DNA from: Aurelia coerulea
Taxonomy: Eukaryota; Cnidaria; Scyphozoa; Semaeostomeae; Ulmaridae
Direction: 5' to 3'
Length of the DNA: 64,000 nt
Assembly: GCA_039566865.1 (NCBI GenBank)
Contig: CM076952.1
Span: 17,380,501 to 17,444,500, forward strand
Positions 22,301 to 36,500 of this stretch are shown here, piece by piece (within the stretch, counting starts at the first letter, position 1; every line of letters begins with the position of its first letter). Made by a program: the position numbers and the translations under genes. A model generated the notes under the pieces. The model was given only the letters and a program-made list of their open reading frames with translations, ran no database searches and was not told the DNA's origin.

Positions 22301-24516
22301 CATGCCATATAAGGCTTGAATTTTAGCAGGTTTATCGATCTTCATTTCAATATGAAGACATCAGTTCATCGGCTATGGACATATAAGCAACCAAACGATA
22401 ATACATCATTTTGGGACACTCGGTAGTTTAGTTTACTTTCAGTTTAGTTTAATTTTAGTTTAGTTACCTGTGCTACCTTGCAACTGCGCTGAAATGGAGA
22501 ATTGGTCTTTATTACTATTTCGTTGCTATTCATTGTTATCACAAACTAAATGTAGATCACCAGTCGTTCCACTGATGTGTTTTGAACTGCTTTGTGGCTT
22601 GCTAACACTGATTCATAACTCTGAGGCAGTAAACACTGCAACATTAGTCTTTTTACGAGAAATATGCGACCGATATCCTGCCAACCGTAAAAATCATTTA
22701 TGTGTAGAATTTCGTAATTGTATATTTAGTTGCATTTTAGATTTATGTCCTTCATGTAACGACCAGGGGGTAATCATGATCTTTTGCTCCCCCTGGTATC
22801 GTTCTTGCAATGTTGTATGGTAGCTCGTTCGTAGTGTCTTTTAAGTAATTCGTTATTGTCAATTTTTTACATTGAAGTTAGATAAAGAAGATTAGCAGTA
22901 TGTTTCTTTGTTGCCCTGTACATCTTGTATGTGGAAATATATTCCATTATGCTTCCCAGAGTTTTGACCATTTACTTTCAAGGTAAAGGAAAATGTTAAC
23001 AGAGGCGCATTACCAATCAAACAATAAAGACTTTCACAGTGGGTTAGAGGCAGACATTCGAAAATTTTGAAATTCTCTAAATCACTGGTTGTTATGCAGT
23101 TTTAAAAAGCTGAATAATTGGGCTTTCGTGTGCTTTTTAAAGTTTTCATTTATCTTGTGTTATGACAGAGTTATAGATTTTTGAATCTGAGTAAATTGGA
23201 CAAAATCTTTAAAAATTTTACACCCAGCATTCTAGTGGCAAAGAATGTGGATAAATGTTTCTCGGCTAGGAAAATGGCTTGCAGATTGTTTCATCGGCAT
23301 TACCAGAATGTAAATAGTCATTGTTTATTGAAAAGCAAGATGAAAATGTCTTTTCAAATCTACTTTTACCACAGCAACAATTTTCTTCAGACACTTTGTC
23401 AGATTTGTCGTCTCACTCAGAGGGCAAAATTTGACTTTAATGGAGAATATTTCCAAAAGTACGAGGAGAGACGTCAACACCAATACATTTTCTGAAAGAG
23501 AAGCTCATGATAAGTTTATTTTTGAAGCTTTCATTTTGTTTCTCCTCGCAAAATTCAAATAAAAAGGGGGGAAAGGCCTTTTTTGGGACATTTTGGGTGT
23601 CCCAAGAAAAGATATTGAGACAAGGCCCATTTTTTCAGAATACTACAAAATATTTTAATCAAGGAGCATCCGCTGGGTCATATTGTGGTAATATTATGTT
23701 CATAAGAACCTCCTACATAGCTTAGGCTTATACTGAAATGTAACAGAAAGGAGACTTTTGGTTAGACGTCCTAAAACTGAAATATAGGTCCCGGTCCCCT
23801 AAATGTGGAGAAATATTCAACTTTATTCATTGTTCCAACAGAATATGTTGAAAAGAGCCATCAGTCACCATTGCTAATTTTATTGAGACCGAGGAGTATA
23901 AAAGAGGTTTTTGGCTCAGGGTCTAAAATTAGAATGTCGGGCTCCAGCCCCCCTAAATATGAAAATTTTAATTTTTTGTGATCCATTTGATTTATCCTTC
24001 TCATACGTTGAAAATGAGCTACCAACTGCTCCTGTAACATTTATTTCCTGGCAGATATCCACGAATGTCTGCAAAATCGCCATTTTGGCCCACTGTGCAT
24101 TTTGGCGGCGTCAAGGGTAGGAAATTTTGGCCCAATTTCGCTTAATTGGGTTTTCAAAGATAGTTGACGGAGATAAATAGCTAACTCAAGAGCTGCATAT
24201 GCAGGTCTAAAATTAGCCTATTGTATTTGATGATATCGATACGTGCATGCATATGTTTTCACTAGGGGAGCAATTACGTGCGTAGGCCTCTACTTAGCTT
24301 CATCAGCTAACTTTAATCTTGCAGGAGTTTGAAAAAAGCTACATAAATATTTTTGCTCACAGTGGATTAGTCATTTCTTCTCCCGGTTGAGCAAAATGAG
24401 AAAAATTCCTCGATGACAGCCACTTCTTTCATCTTGTCGCTAGAATCTTGGATAGAAAATTTTCTAAAACCTTGAGTTGCAGCCTTTTCTCAACCCAAGC
24501 AACTAACCAATTCAAC

Positions 24517-24570
<54 letters not shown>

Positions 24571-27500
24571 ATTTAACCTACGGGGTGTCTCAGAAAAAAG
24601 TACCCCCTTTTGACTGGAAATAGGAACAAAACGATAAGATATCATTATTCTCCGAGTTCACAGCTAAATGTACCAATCTGCAACTTAGATGCACATTACC
24701 TTGCATTTAGAAATCATACACCAAAAACCGGAGATACAAGTTTGCAAAGTCTAAATTTACAGTGCACCCAAAACCAGAGAATTTGAAAAAGGGCCTAGCC
24801 ATGATTTGTATCATGGACATTTTCCAAAGCACATGTAAACTTTAGTTTCAATTTTTTTTTTGCTTTTGAGAAATAAAAGACACATGGGTATGGCCCTGAT
24901 TTAATGAATATAATCAAAATATGATAAGAATGATAAAGTCGTGCCACACCTCCAAACTAAGCGTGCATGTGCTCCTTTTCCTTGTCTTTGATACAAAACA
25001 CTTGGGATGGAACGCAATGCACGGACCGATTCCTAAGAAGAAAAGTCATCCCGAGAACAATTGAAGTGATACAAGATTTAATTCTTTTCAAAAATAAAAG
25101 GTAAAGTTCAAAATTGAAAATTCTTTTGCGAAATGTTATGTGATGTTAAAGCATGGCTAGGCCCTTTCTCAAAACCTCTGGTTTCAGGTACACTCCAAAT
25201 TTTGACCTTGTCAACTCATATCTGCAGTGTTTGGTGGACGATTTCGAAATGCAAGGTCTGTGCATTTAAGTTGAAGATCGAAAAATATAGCTATGAGCTA
25301 AAAAATCCCGGAAGTTTATGGTTTTGTTCCCTAAGTTCGGTCAAAAGTGGGTACTTTTTTGAGACATCCGGTATATCTAGCAAAATACATAAACCAGCTG
25401 AAGAATAGACTTACGACCGAGATCGTAGCCATTGGCAATCATGGTGTCCATTTCTCTTTTTGAAACACGAGCGTCAAATCGACCAATGTCATGTGGGAAT
25501 ACAATTGTCCTGCAAAAGGAAAGATTGGCAAAATTATGCTGAGAGTAACACTTTACAAAACGCCTATGCTTCGATTTTGGTCATTCATGATAATACTTCT
25601 TTCGACCTTTCTCCGCTCGCTAGTTAAAACAATAGAAAAACTTTTGAGGCATGGACAAAAGTGTCAATATCACAAACTCAATGAATGTAATAAGTATATA
25701 AGCAAAGGACATCTCCTAAAAGCTTCACAAACACGTAAGATGTAAATGAGTCCTACCCGGAGGGTAGGGGTGACATCAATAGGCGGATGACGGGGGTGTC
25801 CCATTTTGAATTGTAAAATCATACCCTAAAATTTATGAATTTTTCAAAACCATACCCCAAAATTTACGGGTCATTTAAGATAGATATCCTAAAATTGTGA
25901 CCAAAATTCGAAATTCTAACCAAGTATCTTAAATTAGATCAAATTCAATACCCTGAAGCGATTTTCTTCCAAAAGGACACCCCAAAATTTATGTTCATTT
26001 GTGATGTTACCAAAAATGACACCCTTAAATTTATTTTCAGCCTGAAAAAAGGTACCCCACAAAATGGCACATTCCGTACTGGTACATATGGTAGTGACCC
26101 TCCCCCTCCCCCTCCCGGAGAGTCCCACCAGGTGAATCAAAAATGTATCCGCTGTTTAAGAAATTGTTAAATAAAAGCTATGTAGCCGATTTGAAAAATT
26201 ACAACTCCGTTGCCTGACTAAAAGGCTTAACTTAATGTTGACAGTTTATTCATAATTTACAATGCACTATTTAGATCTACATGCAATTAGATCGGACATA
26301 CAATACGAGCTAGTGGGATAGAAAAAAGATATTATGATAGGTAGGGTAGATGGGACAAAAAGATGAGGCAGGCAAAGAACAGGATGGCAGGATGTATTGA
26401 AAGAGTTAACTGGGATGTCTTTACATCAACTTAAAGGGCATATATCGCGATAACAGTTGGTTGATACAACAAAGAAGCTTGGAGTGGAATTCCATTGTTT
26501 CGTGACTTTTAATTTCTGCTTCATGAATTTTTACTGCCGTAAAAATGCAGCCTCGGTCCCGTGCTTTGTACTAAACAAAAGAGATAATTGTATTACATTA
26601 GCCAATCAGGTTCACGATACATGCCCTTTAATGAAGAAACAATGAACAGAACAGAATGGAGGTTGTTGGTTCAGAGTATCGCCAAGCTTGGTCTGTACTT
26701 TCAAGACGTCGGGCTTTATATTTTCATGTACAACACAAAACCGGTTAGTATGCACATAGCATTCAAAATTTGTAGGCCATAACTTCTATAAAAGAAAAGC
26801 ATTTATTGATTCTTAAAAGAATAATGTAACGTCGCTAATTCACTTCGATGTAAGTAAGACGAAGAAAGCAACAACAAACAATTGATAACTACCTGATATC
26901 CTTTAGTAACACAGATTTTCCAGGAGAATCAAGTATTTCCAGAATATTGCTTGCAAATAGTTCTATGTCACCTTTTTCGAGATACTGAAAAGAGAAAACA
27001 CATTCCCTAGCTTATTATTTCAGTTTCATAAATAAGCATTTGAATAGTAAAGCATTTGATGCGTGTATGCTGCGATCTCTCGTCATTACAAACGGACACA
27101 TTTCATCAAAATTTTCAGATATTTTATAGGAAATAATTTATCGGCAAATTCGTTTTAATAAAAATCAAAGGAACTGATGCACGATTGAAGGTGTTTCTAC
27201 ATCTTCTCCAGTGATATAAGCAAGTTATTTCATGAAATTATAATTATGTAAACAAACGATTCGTGGTACAAAATTTGAAAATAGCCTTAGATAACGGAGT
27301 CATAATATTAAACCCATAAACGCAGCAAAAACACCGAAATCAGTAGAAAGAAGACTGTTAACTCCTGTAAAAGAAACAACAACCAAAATAAACCTGTAAC
27401 AAGAGAAAAACTGTTAAATCCTGTAAGAGAAAACCGAATTAATCTCAAAACCTGAAAGGAATGAAATAAGTTAGTAACTCACCAGTAACTGCTGTAAAGA

Positions 27501-30500
27501 TCAACGTGAAATCACCAAATACGTTGATCCTTACAGCTATTTTGAAATTATAACTTTCAAACAGAATCCCTTGATACACATTGATCATATTTTCTAACAA
27601 GAATTTGGAATCTTGAAATGGATTACACAAACGATCGTAGCATGCTTGTGCAAAGTTAGTATTATTTTCATAAATATAAACCTTCTCCTAATTTAAACTG
27701 TATTGATAAAAGCAGTTTCCCTTTATACTTTCAAGTTCAGTCTTTGGAAAATCTTATTGATGTATTTCGATCGATTTTCAGATTCACTATTTTCAAGAAA
27801 TCGCTTATAACTCCATATGTCGGGATCCAGTTTTGATACAGACCAATTTTGACAAAGACACAATCATCAATCAGTCTTGTGTACGATTTACCCTGGCATG
27901 TCAGAATTGGATAATCTTTTTGTGCACCTGATAGTACCCTGGGGGACACTCATCACAGACACAGATGTGGGGGGGGGGGGTCAGTAGGAGAAATTTTCAG
28001 GCAATCCAAAATATCAGCTCATTCTATGCTTAGACATCTGTAAATGAACAGAAAGCATCCTGAAACAGTGCACATTGAGATCAGGATTGCCTCTAGAAAC
28101 CTAAAAATATAAATATAACCATGCCATGGCCCTAATTTCAATTTATTTAGATTCAACAATATCACTATCGGAAATATTCTGACCCAGAAATATTGGACTT
28201 ATCTCCCCGTATGTGCATGCTCTGAGTGTTTTTCTCATTATTTCATTCTAAATAGGCTGGAAGGATTTCTAGCTATTTCTAGGCCTACTATGCATGCGGC
28301 ATCCAGGCATGGAACCCCTAGTTAAGCATCCCTTCCGAAGGACGGCGAAATGAGTTGTTTGATCAGGCGTCTGGAAGGTCACCCATCCGGATTTTGATCT
28401 CAAACGACCGCGCTTAACTTCAATCACCTAACGGAAACTGCATAAGCCGTTCGGCCACTCACAGTGTGCCCCCATCGGCAATAGTATAGGTGGCTGCTGT
28501 GTACTTTGTGTCATAAGAAATGCAATGGATGGTAAAGCAATACATACGTCTTTGATTCGCTTCATAAGAGCTGTATAATCATTAACATTCAATGTCTCTT
28601 TTGCTTTTTCTTCGATATATTGCAACCATTCACGTGTATTGTCTGATCTCTGGTACAATTCGCTCTCAAATATATTTTGTTTAGCTGCAAAAAGATAAAT
28701 GCAAGGTTAGATTTCGAAAAAATATGCCAAATTAATCTCAAAGAATCTTCATTATTAACTATTATATGCAATGCTTGCCAGTATGTCTCAAAAGTTTAGC
28801 TTTATCTGCTCCTATAAACTAGTAAAAGACTGTAAAAATATTTATTTGTGTAAATTTATTTAATTATACAATTAATTCAAAATTCTTTATCGATTTAGAT
28901 TCTAAATTGTATATAAAAGGCTAGATGTAAATAATCGATATCAAATAAATCTAACAACAACAACAACAACGACAGCAACAACAACAACAACATTTATGCA
29001 AGGTCCAAGCATCTATGCAAGGTTCATTATTCCAAAACGTCAACAACTTAAAAGATCAAAATGGTACCTTTTTCGTAACTCTATCTTCATCCCTTCTATT
29101 TAAGACCCCTAGTGTGTACCATATTTTTGACATTTTATCGACATCAAACCAACAAGGACTGATAAGGTTACAAAAGGATCCACTACTTTTGGTTGACACC
29201 TTAGTACAAAGCGATTAGCGATTGTAGACAAATGGAATTCTATGCTTGGTCGGTCAAGGCATAAACAAAAACAAAGCAAGCCACAAAATTGCTCTGAAAC
29301 CCAGGTAGCTAGCTCGCTCGTTCCAGAGACCATTCCAGAAATGGTTTTTAAGAGCAAACATGAGCATAAATCCAAAGAAGAAGGATATATCAAACTTCTA
29401 CCTCGGGGATTTTATTTGTTTGGTTCAGGAGCCCAAAAGTAAGTGGTTTAATTACACCCAAAAGATAGGAGAATTGAATCGCCTGTCAATCCGCTTCTGA
29501 ACCAAACAAATAAAATCCCTGAAGCAGAAGTTTAGATATACCCTTCTTCTTTGGATTGCAATGCACAACGAGTCAGCTAGCTACCTGGGTTTCGCAGCAA
29601 CTTTTGCGGCTTGCATTGTTCTTGTTTATGACTTGACCAACCAGGCATAAAATTCCCTTTGTCTGCGATCGTTAATCGCTTTATACGTGGGTGTCAACAA
29701 AAAATAGCGGATCCTATTGTAACATTATCTATCCTTGTTCATCAAACCAAAATGGTACCTTTTTCGTAACTCTATCTCTATTTCTTTCAATTAAGAGCCC
29801 TCTGATTACTATATTTTGACATTTTAATCAACACCAAACCAAGTTTTAAGGGCCTGTTTACATGAGAAAACACACCTCACCTGCTAGACCCAGGGCTGAC
29901 AGGCGAGATTCCATCTTCCCATAGAATCCTTTGTATTTTCATTTCGCGTTTATATGACAAACGCAACACGGGTATAGTGAGATTCCACCTCACCAGAGGC
30001 CTGAAATGAAACACTACCGGTATGGTGAGGTGCATTGGCTTTGTTCGTTGACTCCCATTGGTTAATTCGTTCTGATTTCACGGATGAATGATTTTACTCC
30101 ACCTCGCCTCTCAGCCCAGGGGCTGACAGGCGAGGTAAAAAATCTCATATAAACAGTGGCTGAAATTTACCTCGCCTGTCAGCCCCTGCTCTGGCAGGTG
30201 AGGTGTTTTCCCTCATATAAACAGGCCCTAAGACACCCTGTTTCATTTTGAACTAAAGTATATGTAGAGATTTTTACTCACCTGCTTTTTTCTTTGACCT
30301 TATACTAAACTTGGCTTTCAATTTATCCCCTTGTTTCTGCAAAAATGATTTCGATCTTTTAGCTTTGCTTGTTGGCAACAAATGTCCTGAATCTTCTCCT
30401 CTTGACCGATCAGAATCTGAATATTCTCCACTATTTGCTGATTTACTTCCACGTTCTGATTTCCCGCTGTCAGTCGATTTCTTGGAAACCAGACTTGTTG

Positions 30501-33500
30501 CACTGGGCGAGCGTCTAACTTTTGCCTCCTCTTCGTCCATCATACGGTCCTCCGTTGTAATGATGATTTCCATTTGCTTCGAAGGAGCATCTGGTTCGTC
30601 GTTTCCTACTCTTTCGTTGGCCAATTCAAGAGGTATAGGGTCAGTACCGATGTCCTCCGTTGCAGATAAGCTCATAGCCTGAATCGGGAGGTTGATGGTT
30701 TCATTCCAAGGAAGCTCCCCAGTATCGATACCAATCTCACGTTGGTCTCTGAGTCTTGGTGATGGCATAGAACTTGATAGGTAGTCTGATTTTCTGTCTA
30801 TAAAGCAAATTAAATCTAAAATATTAACTCTACTTCAAATAATAATAGAGATAAAAGTACTTGCAACAGGAAAAACATTATTCTACGAAACTAATTCTTA
30901 AAACATTGACTAAATGGAGCCTATCACTTATAGTTTTGGGAAAAGTCAATGGAAGCTCGTTTGGAATTCTTCATTGGGATTAAGATAATGCATGTTGAAT
31001 TATGAATAAATTTTCAAAATAAAGCTAAATTTTGAAAATTTTACTTAAAATTTTAAATAAATAAGAACATAAACAAAGAAAATTTTAAATTCCTGGAGAA
31101 GGCTAAAAATGAATTTGACCTATTAATTTTTGAAAGCCTATCAATTATGCATGATAGGCTGTCCCTTAACGCACAAAACTCCTCAATACCCCTTGTTTTG
31201 TTCTGACCCTGGGGTTAGTCATGTTTATTTGTTTTTCATTTCATCTTCAATTCCTAGTTCAAACCAGGTTTAGTTATTATGCGTGTTGTTTCATAATTAG
31301 TGCTATAAATAAGCACGTGTTGTTCTCGTTTCTTTAGCTGAGGATGGCACGAATTTCATGCCGAAACGTACAAATGAGTTAAATCGACAGTCAGACAACG
31401 GAGTTGTAATTTTTCAAATCGGTGTTGTGGTTTTTGCATTACGATGTTTCAAAGAATGTATACATTTTTCTGACTCACTCGGTATGAAAGTAGGGCTATA
31501 GTACCTTACAATCCATTGGATCCCAACCCTCTTTCTTCAACTTCCTTTTTTATTTCTTTTCCTACCGGGTGAACCAGAAAAAAGTTCCCACCTTTGAAAA
31601 TTCATAGCCTCAAGAGTACTGGATGGATTGGAATGAATCAATATTTGCTTGGAAGCCAAAAGATCGAAGTATTTTTGTGATTTTTCTCGCCTTCTTACGA
31701 GCACTGGAAAAATAGTAAATTCAAATCAACAAAAACTTTGTGGTTGCTAAATGACCTAAAATGCTTGATCAAATCATAAAGGACTCCTCGCTCAGAACAA
31801 TAGAGAAAATGCAATTTCTCATGGCTGAGAGATATCGTCTGCACCTTTATTGCCATGCGATTGAAAATCTTTAGTATCTGTTTGAGAATATGTCTTATAA
31901 CTCATGAGAGAGGTGAGATGTCCATGTGTATTGTTCTGTGTGAGGAGAGTCCTAACGATTCATCAAGTGTTTTAGGCCCCTTTTTCAGTCATTTTGCAAC
32001 AATGAAATTTTTGTAAAGTTGAATTTACCTATATTTGCAGTGCTCGTAACAAGACGAGAAAAATAAAAAAATACTTCGATCTTTTGGCTTTTAACTAGAA
32101 TTTGAAGCATTCAAATCCATGAAGTATTTGTGGTGCTACGAATTTTCGAAAGTGGGAATTTTTTTCTGGCTCACCCGGTATATTCTTCCCAACTGGTCTT
32201 TGTTTTGTTCTTAGTAGTTATTAGCAATTATAACAAAATGAATAGAATTATCGTGTCGTTATTACTACAGCATTTTATATACTCTTATTTCATTAACCAT
32301 GTCGTGGAGGACAAATGGCTCAAAAGCTCGTTATGAATTATTTTCATTTGTCCTCTTCAGCACCTTTAGTAACATAGATGTTCTTCATATACATATACTT
32401 GTAAACGTTCTTTCGTAGACATTGTATCATCTTTTCATATTTTTTATACATCATTTAATAACTTACAATACGTATTACTTATAGATCTTTTCATATTAGA
32501 CCAACATGTAGGCTTAGCTGAGAATGTTCATGAAATTGAATTGAATTGAATTGAAAATAGTAAACCAAAGGAATTTAAACCAACGAATCTCAATTCTAAA
32601 GCGTTTCTTGAACCAAGCCTTTGCTGATGCTATTCAATCAGACAGATTTTCTGTTTAAATTCATCATTCTTAAACTATATTATCCTTGAAGAAGGAAAAT
32701 TCCATAAGGCAAATGAGTTAGAGATAAGGAAACTAACATTAAATCTATTTTTCATACATTACCTTCTCCTTCAATGATTGATCCATCTGGTGCTAGCCAA
32801 CTATACTCTTCAATCAAACATCTTTCATCCGGAATTTTGCCAACAGCCTGTAGAATAGCAAGAATTAATACATCACGGATGCACAAGCACAAGGGCAGAT
32901 TTTGTAATACAATAGCATCAGTTGCTTTTGATTGACACCTCAATTCAAAGCGATTAGCAACTGCAGACAAAGGAGATTCTCTCAACCAGTAATACAAAAC
33001 ACAAAGCGGCAAACGTTGCCTTAAAATCAGCAGGGCAAACTCTCATCTCGTACACGCAAAAGGTGGCTTTTAACAAAATTGTGTGCTTATAACAAAAGAA
33101 GAAGTATAAATCTAAAGTTCTGCCTGGCGGATCTTGTTTATTTGATTCAGGAGCTGTTTTGCAATCGTTTCATTTAAGCCCTAAATATGTGAGAATTACA
33201 ATGCCTTCTACTCGGCTCCAGAATCAAATAAAAAAATTCGCCAGGCAGATCTTTAAATATACCCTTCTTCTTTCATTATAAGCACATAACTTCTCTCAAA
33301 AATCACCTTTCGCATGCACAAGACGAGAGTTTGCCTCACTGGTTTCAGGGCAACCTGTGCAGCTTTGCTTCTTTTGAAGTATTGATTGAGAGAATTTCTC
33401 TTGTCTGCAATCGCTAATCGCTTTGAATTGAGGTGTCAATCAAAAGCAACTGATGCTATTGTATTACAAAATCTGCCCTTGTTTCATGGATAATAAAAAG

Positions 33501-36500
33501 TCAAAGCGTGCTTTTTAAATGCCAAAGGTTTCTAATTTTGAGCAGTTAAAAGGAGTGAGTAGACTGGCATAAGAACAAAAATTTGGCACTGCAACAAGTT
33601 AAAGTAATTTAATGGAGCTAAGTGGACGTAATCTATGAATAGGACAGAGAAAACAACTACGCACATTATTGTTCTTTTAACTACACAATATCTATGCACA
33701 TGTAACAATAATCAAGTACAATACGCTGATCATAGAATACCGAGACTCCCTTTGTGCAGGCCTTATCTCTGTTGATTCTCTTTCAGTTGTTTTCGTAGGA
33801 TTTCCCAGAATGGCAAAAGCTACCAGGTGAGTACCAGGTGTCCCAAAAAAATGTATACAGATTTGGTTGACTCCAGCGATGTGAATTTAGCTTTAATCAA
33901 TCACTAATCACTCTCAAAATGTTCCTCGATAGTTAACTTAAACATAGATACCTCGTTCGTTGATATTGGTGCTTTGAGGGCAGAAATATCAATCTTGGAA
34001 GCTCAAATTTGGTCCACCTGCAAACCAGTGCTTCGGCCTTTTGGCCTAAGCAAGTTCCTGAAGCACATCAAAATTAAGAACTGAAATTAATGAAAAATTA
34101 AGAAACTTCCCAATGGGTGACTGGGGGTGACTTCTGGAAAACAGAATAACACAAGATCTAAGATTGTTCAAATTTTATCAAGGCTATCGTTGATTTATAC
34201 CCTGTGCCTTAAGAATTGGCTTAGGCCAAAAGGCTAAAGCTCTGGTTTGCAGGAAGAGGCATATTTGAGCTTTGTCCTTGACGCAAAATTGTCTTTTTCT
34301 GCTCATATTAAAGAAGCTATCTCTAAAACAAGAAAGGGTATAGGTATGTTGAAATATCTCTCCAGTTATCTGCCCAGGCATACCTTAAATGAACTATACA
34401 AACTCTATGTGCAACCCCATCTAGACTATGGGGATGCGATTTACCACATTCCTGCAAAAATATGTGCATTCAGTCAGAATATCATCTTGTCAAATATGAT
34501 GGAAAAATTAGAATCTGTTCAGTACTCTGCTGCACTAGCTGTGACAAGAACATGGAGAGGGACATCGCGAGAGAAGCTATACACGGAGTTGGGCTGGGAA
34601 TCACTAAACTTTCGAAGGTGGAGTAGACGCCTCAGCTTGTTTTATAAGTTTATGAATGATTTAACACCTGCATATACCATGAATCCAATTCCACCGTTTC
34701 AACAGTCCCAATACTCTCTTCGCAATCAGGATGTCGTTGGGCGAATAGGGGCAAGGACAGAAAAATTTCAGTCTGCCTTCTATCCTCACTGCTTATCTGA
34801 ATGGAACAAACTTGATCCACAAATTAGAACTGCACCAACTGTTGCTGTTTTTAAGTGAAAGCTGCTATCCATAATACGCCCTCCTGCAAAATCCGTTTTT
34901 GGTATTCATGACCCTAAAGGATTATCCTATATTACTCAACTAAGGGTTGGCCTAAGCACACTGAACTTTCACAAATTCAAGCACAATTTTAGGGATACAA
35001 TAAATCCAATGTGCCCCACAAATGACGGTGTTGAGGATACTGAACACTTTTTGTTGCATTGCCCTTCTTTTGATGAGGAACGACGTGATCTTCTCGCTGG
35101 AGTCCTTTCGCTACTGAGACCATTTGGGTACAGTAATCCTTCAAATAAGGTTCTTACGGAGCTCTTACTGTATGGTGATAAAGAACTTTCCAATGAAGTT
35201 AATAGAAACATATTACAATTAACTTTGCAGTATATCCATAAAACTGGTCGATTTGATTAAGATAATTCCAAACTTCATTACATGCCACCACCTTTACCCG
35301 TTTAGTAGTAATTTACGAGTAGATTTTACGTAGTTGTTCTTTTTGTTCATGTCATTTATTTTCTTGTCTTATATTTTGACTAGTTTCTTCTTTTTCTTAT
35401 ATTATATATCTATATGCTAATGGCCTCAGGGTAGACATTGCTTTTTTGCTCCTTGGGGTATCGTTGTAGTAGTATTGTAGGGTAATTATGTAAGTAGTGT
35501 AGGGTAGCTCATATTGTAAAGTAGTTCTGTAAGTAGTGTAGTGTAGCTCGTAAATATATTGTAACTTTTTATTGGAATATAAAAAAAATAAAAAATTTGA
35601 GCTTTCAAAATTAACATGTCTGCTCTGAAAGCACCAATACGAGGTACCTATGTTCAAATTAGCTATCAAGGAACATTTTTAGAGTGATTAGACATTGATT
35701 GAAGCTAAATTCACATCGCTGGAGTCAACCTAATCCATATAAAAATATTTTGGGACACCCGGTGGAAGAAGAAAAGTGCCGGCGTTTGGAAGGCTACTGC
35801 TCCCTAAATATATAAGCAATGATATTTTGTAATACCTGATTGAATAGCCAACATGTTCAATTGTGTTTGGAATTTTCCTTGCTCAAATCAGTCATTCCGT
35901 TCAGATTTTATAAGGGATTTTATCAAGAAAGCCCCTTGGAGAAATCTAAAAAACGTGCTGAAATCACGAGCCCAATTTCCCTAACATCTTTACCTGACAG
36001 CAATGACTTGAACACGCTTTAGCACGTGCTATCCTCTTATGAATAACTCAATCAGGGGGCTCCATTCTCCCAAGAGAACAAATAAATGAATACATGTAAG
36101 TGTCATGATCGTCAGGGAGGAAAATCAAGGAAATTTTGCGTGTCGTTTTCACATGTTTTTGCAGCTCTTTGAAAGGGGATTTCTGCAGAAAATATTTCAT
36201 ATCCACGGGAAGGAATGACCAATTAAAGCTAGGTTAAATTACTGAACCTAATTGAATATATCAGCAATAAAACAAAACAGTTTTCAATATCTTTGCCTTG
36301 ATATTCAGGACATTTTGACTCACCCAGTGGAAGTAAGAAATATCAGAAGGAATCAAACATCTCTGGATAACCAGAGCATTGCCTGCCTATGCATGCGAAA
36401 CCTGCTTGGGTTATCTTAACTGTTCGCGTGTTTTCTCTTTATACTTAGCAAGTGTTTAGAACTTTCAAGTTCTTCAGCAAAAAAGACTCATCCATCCATA

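Larger units (their letters stand above)
33834..35762. mobile_element. Foldback element family 1, split by a LINE
   Basis: Arms match 17286-17886 (CAGATTTGGTTGACTCCAGC). The LINE at 34274-35593 sits in the loop side of the left arm. Left border TA at 33832-33833; the right border reads TG, so one base has changed. Confidence 0.8.

Noticed and set aside
28290..28460. Functional 5S rRNA gene.
   Set aside because: Only the internal-promoter half is recognisable; the 5' third and the closing stem of 5S are missing.
18302..33012. Similar peptides (FELRCQSKATHAIVLQN type) at 18302-18610, 29109-29393 and 32752-33012.
   Set aside because: They all fall on the arms of family 3 foldback elements, and the third even runs through whirlin exon 5. 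The similarity is that of the repeat.
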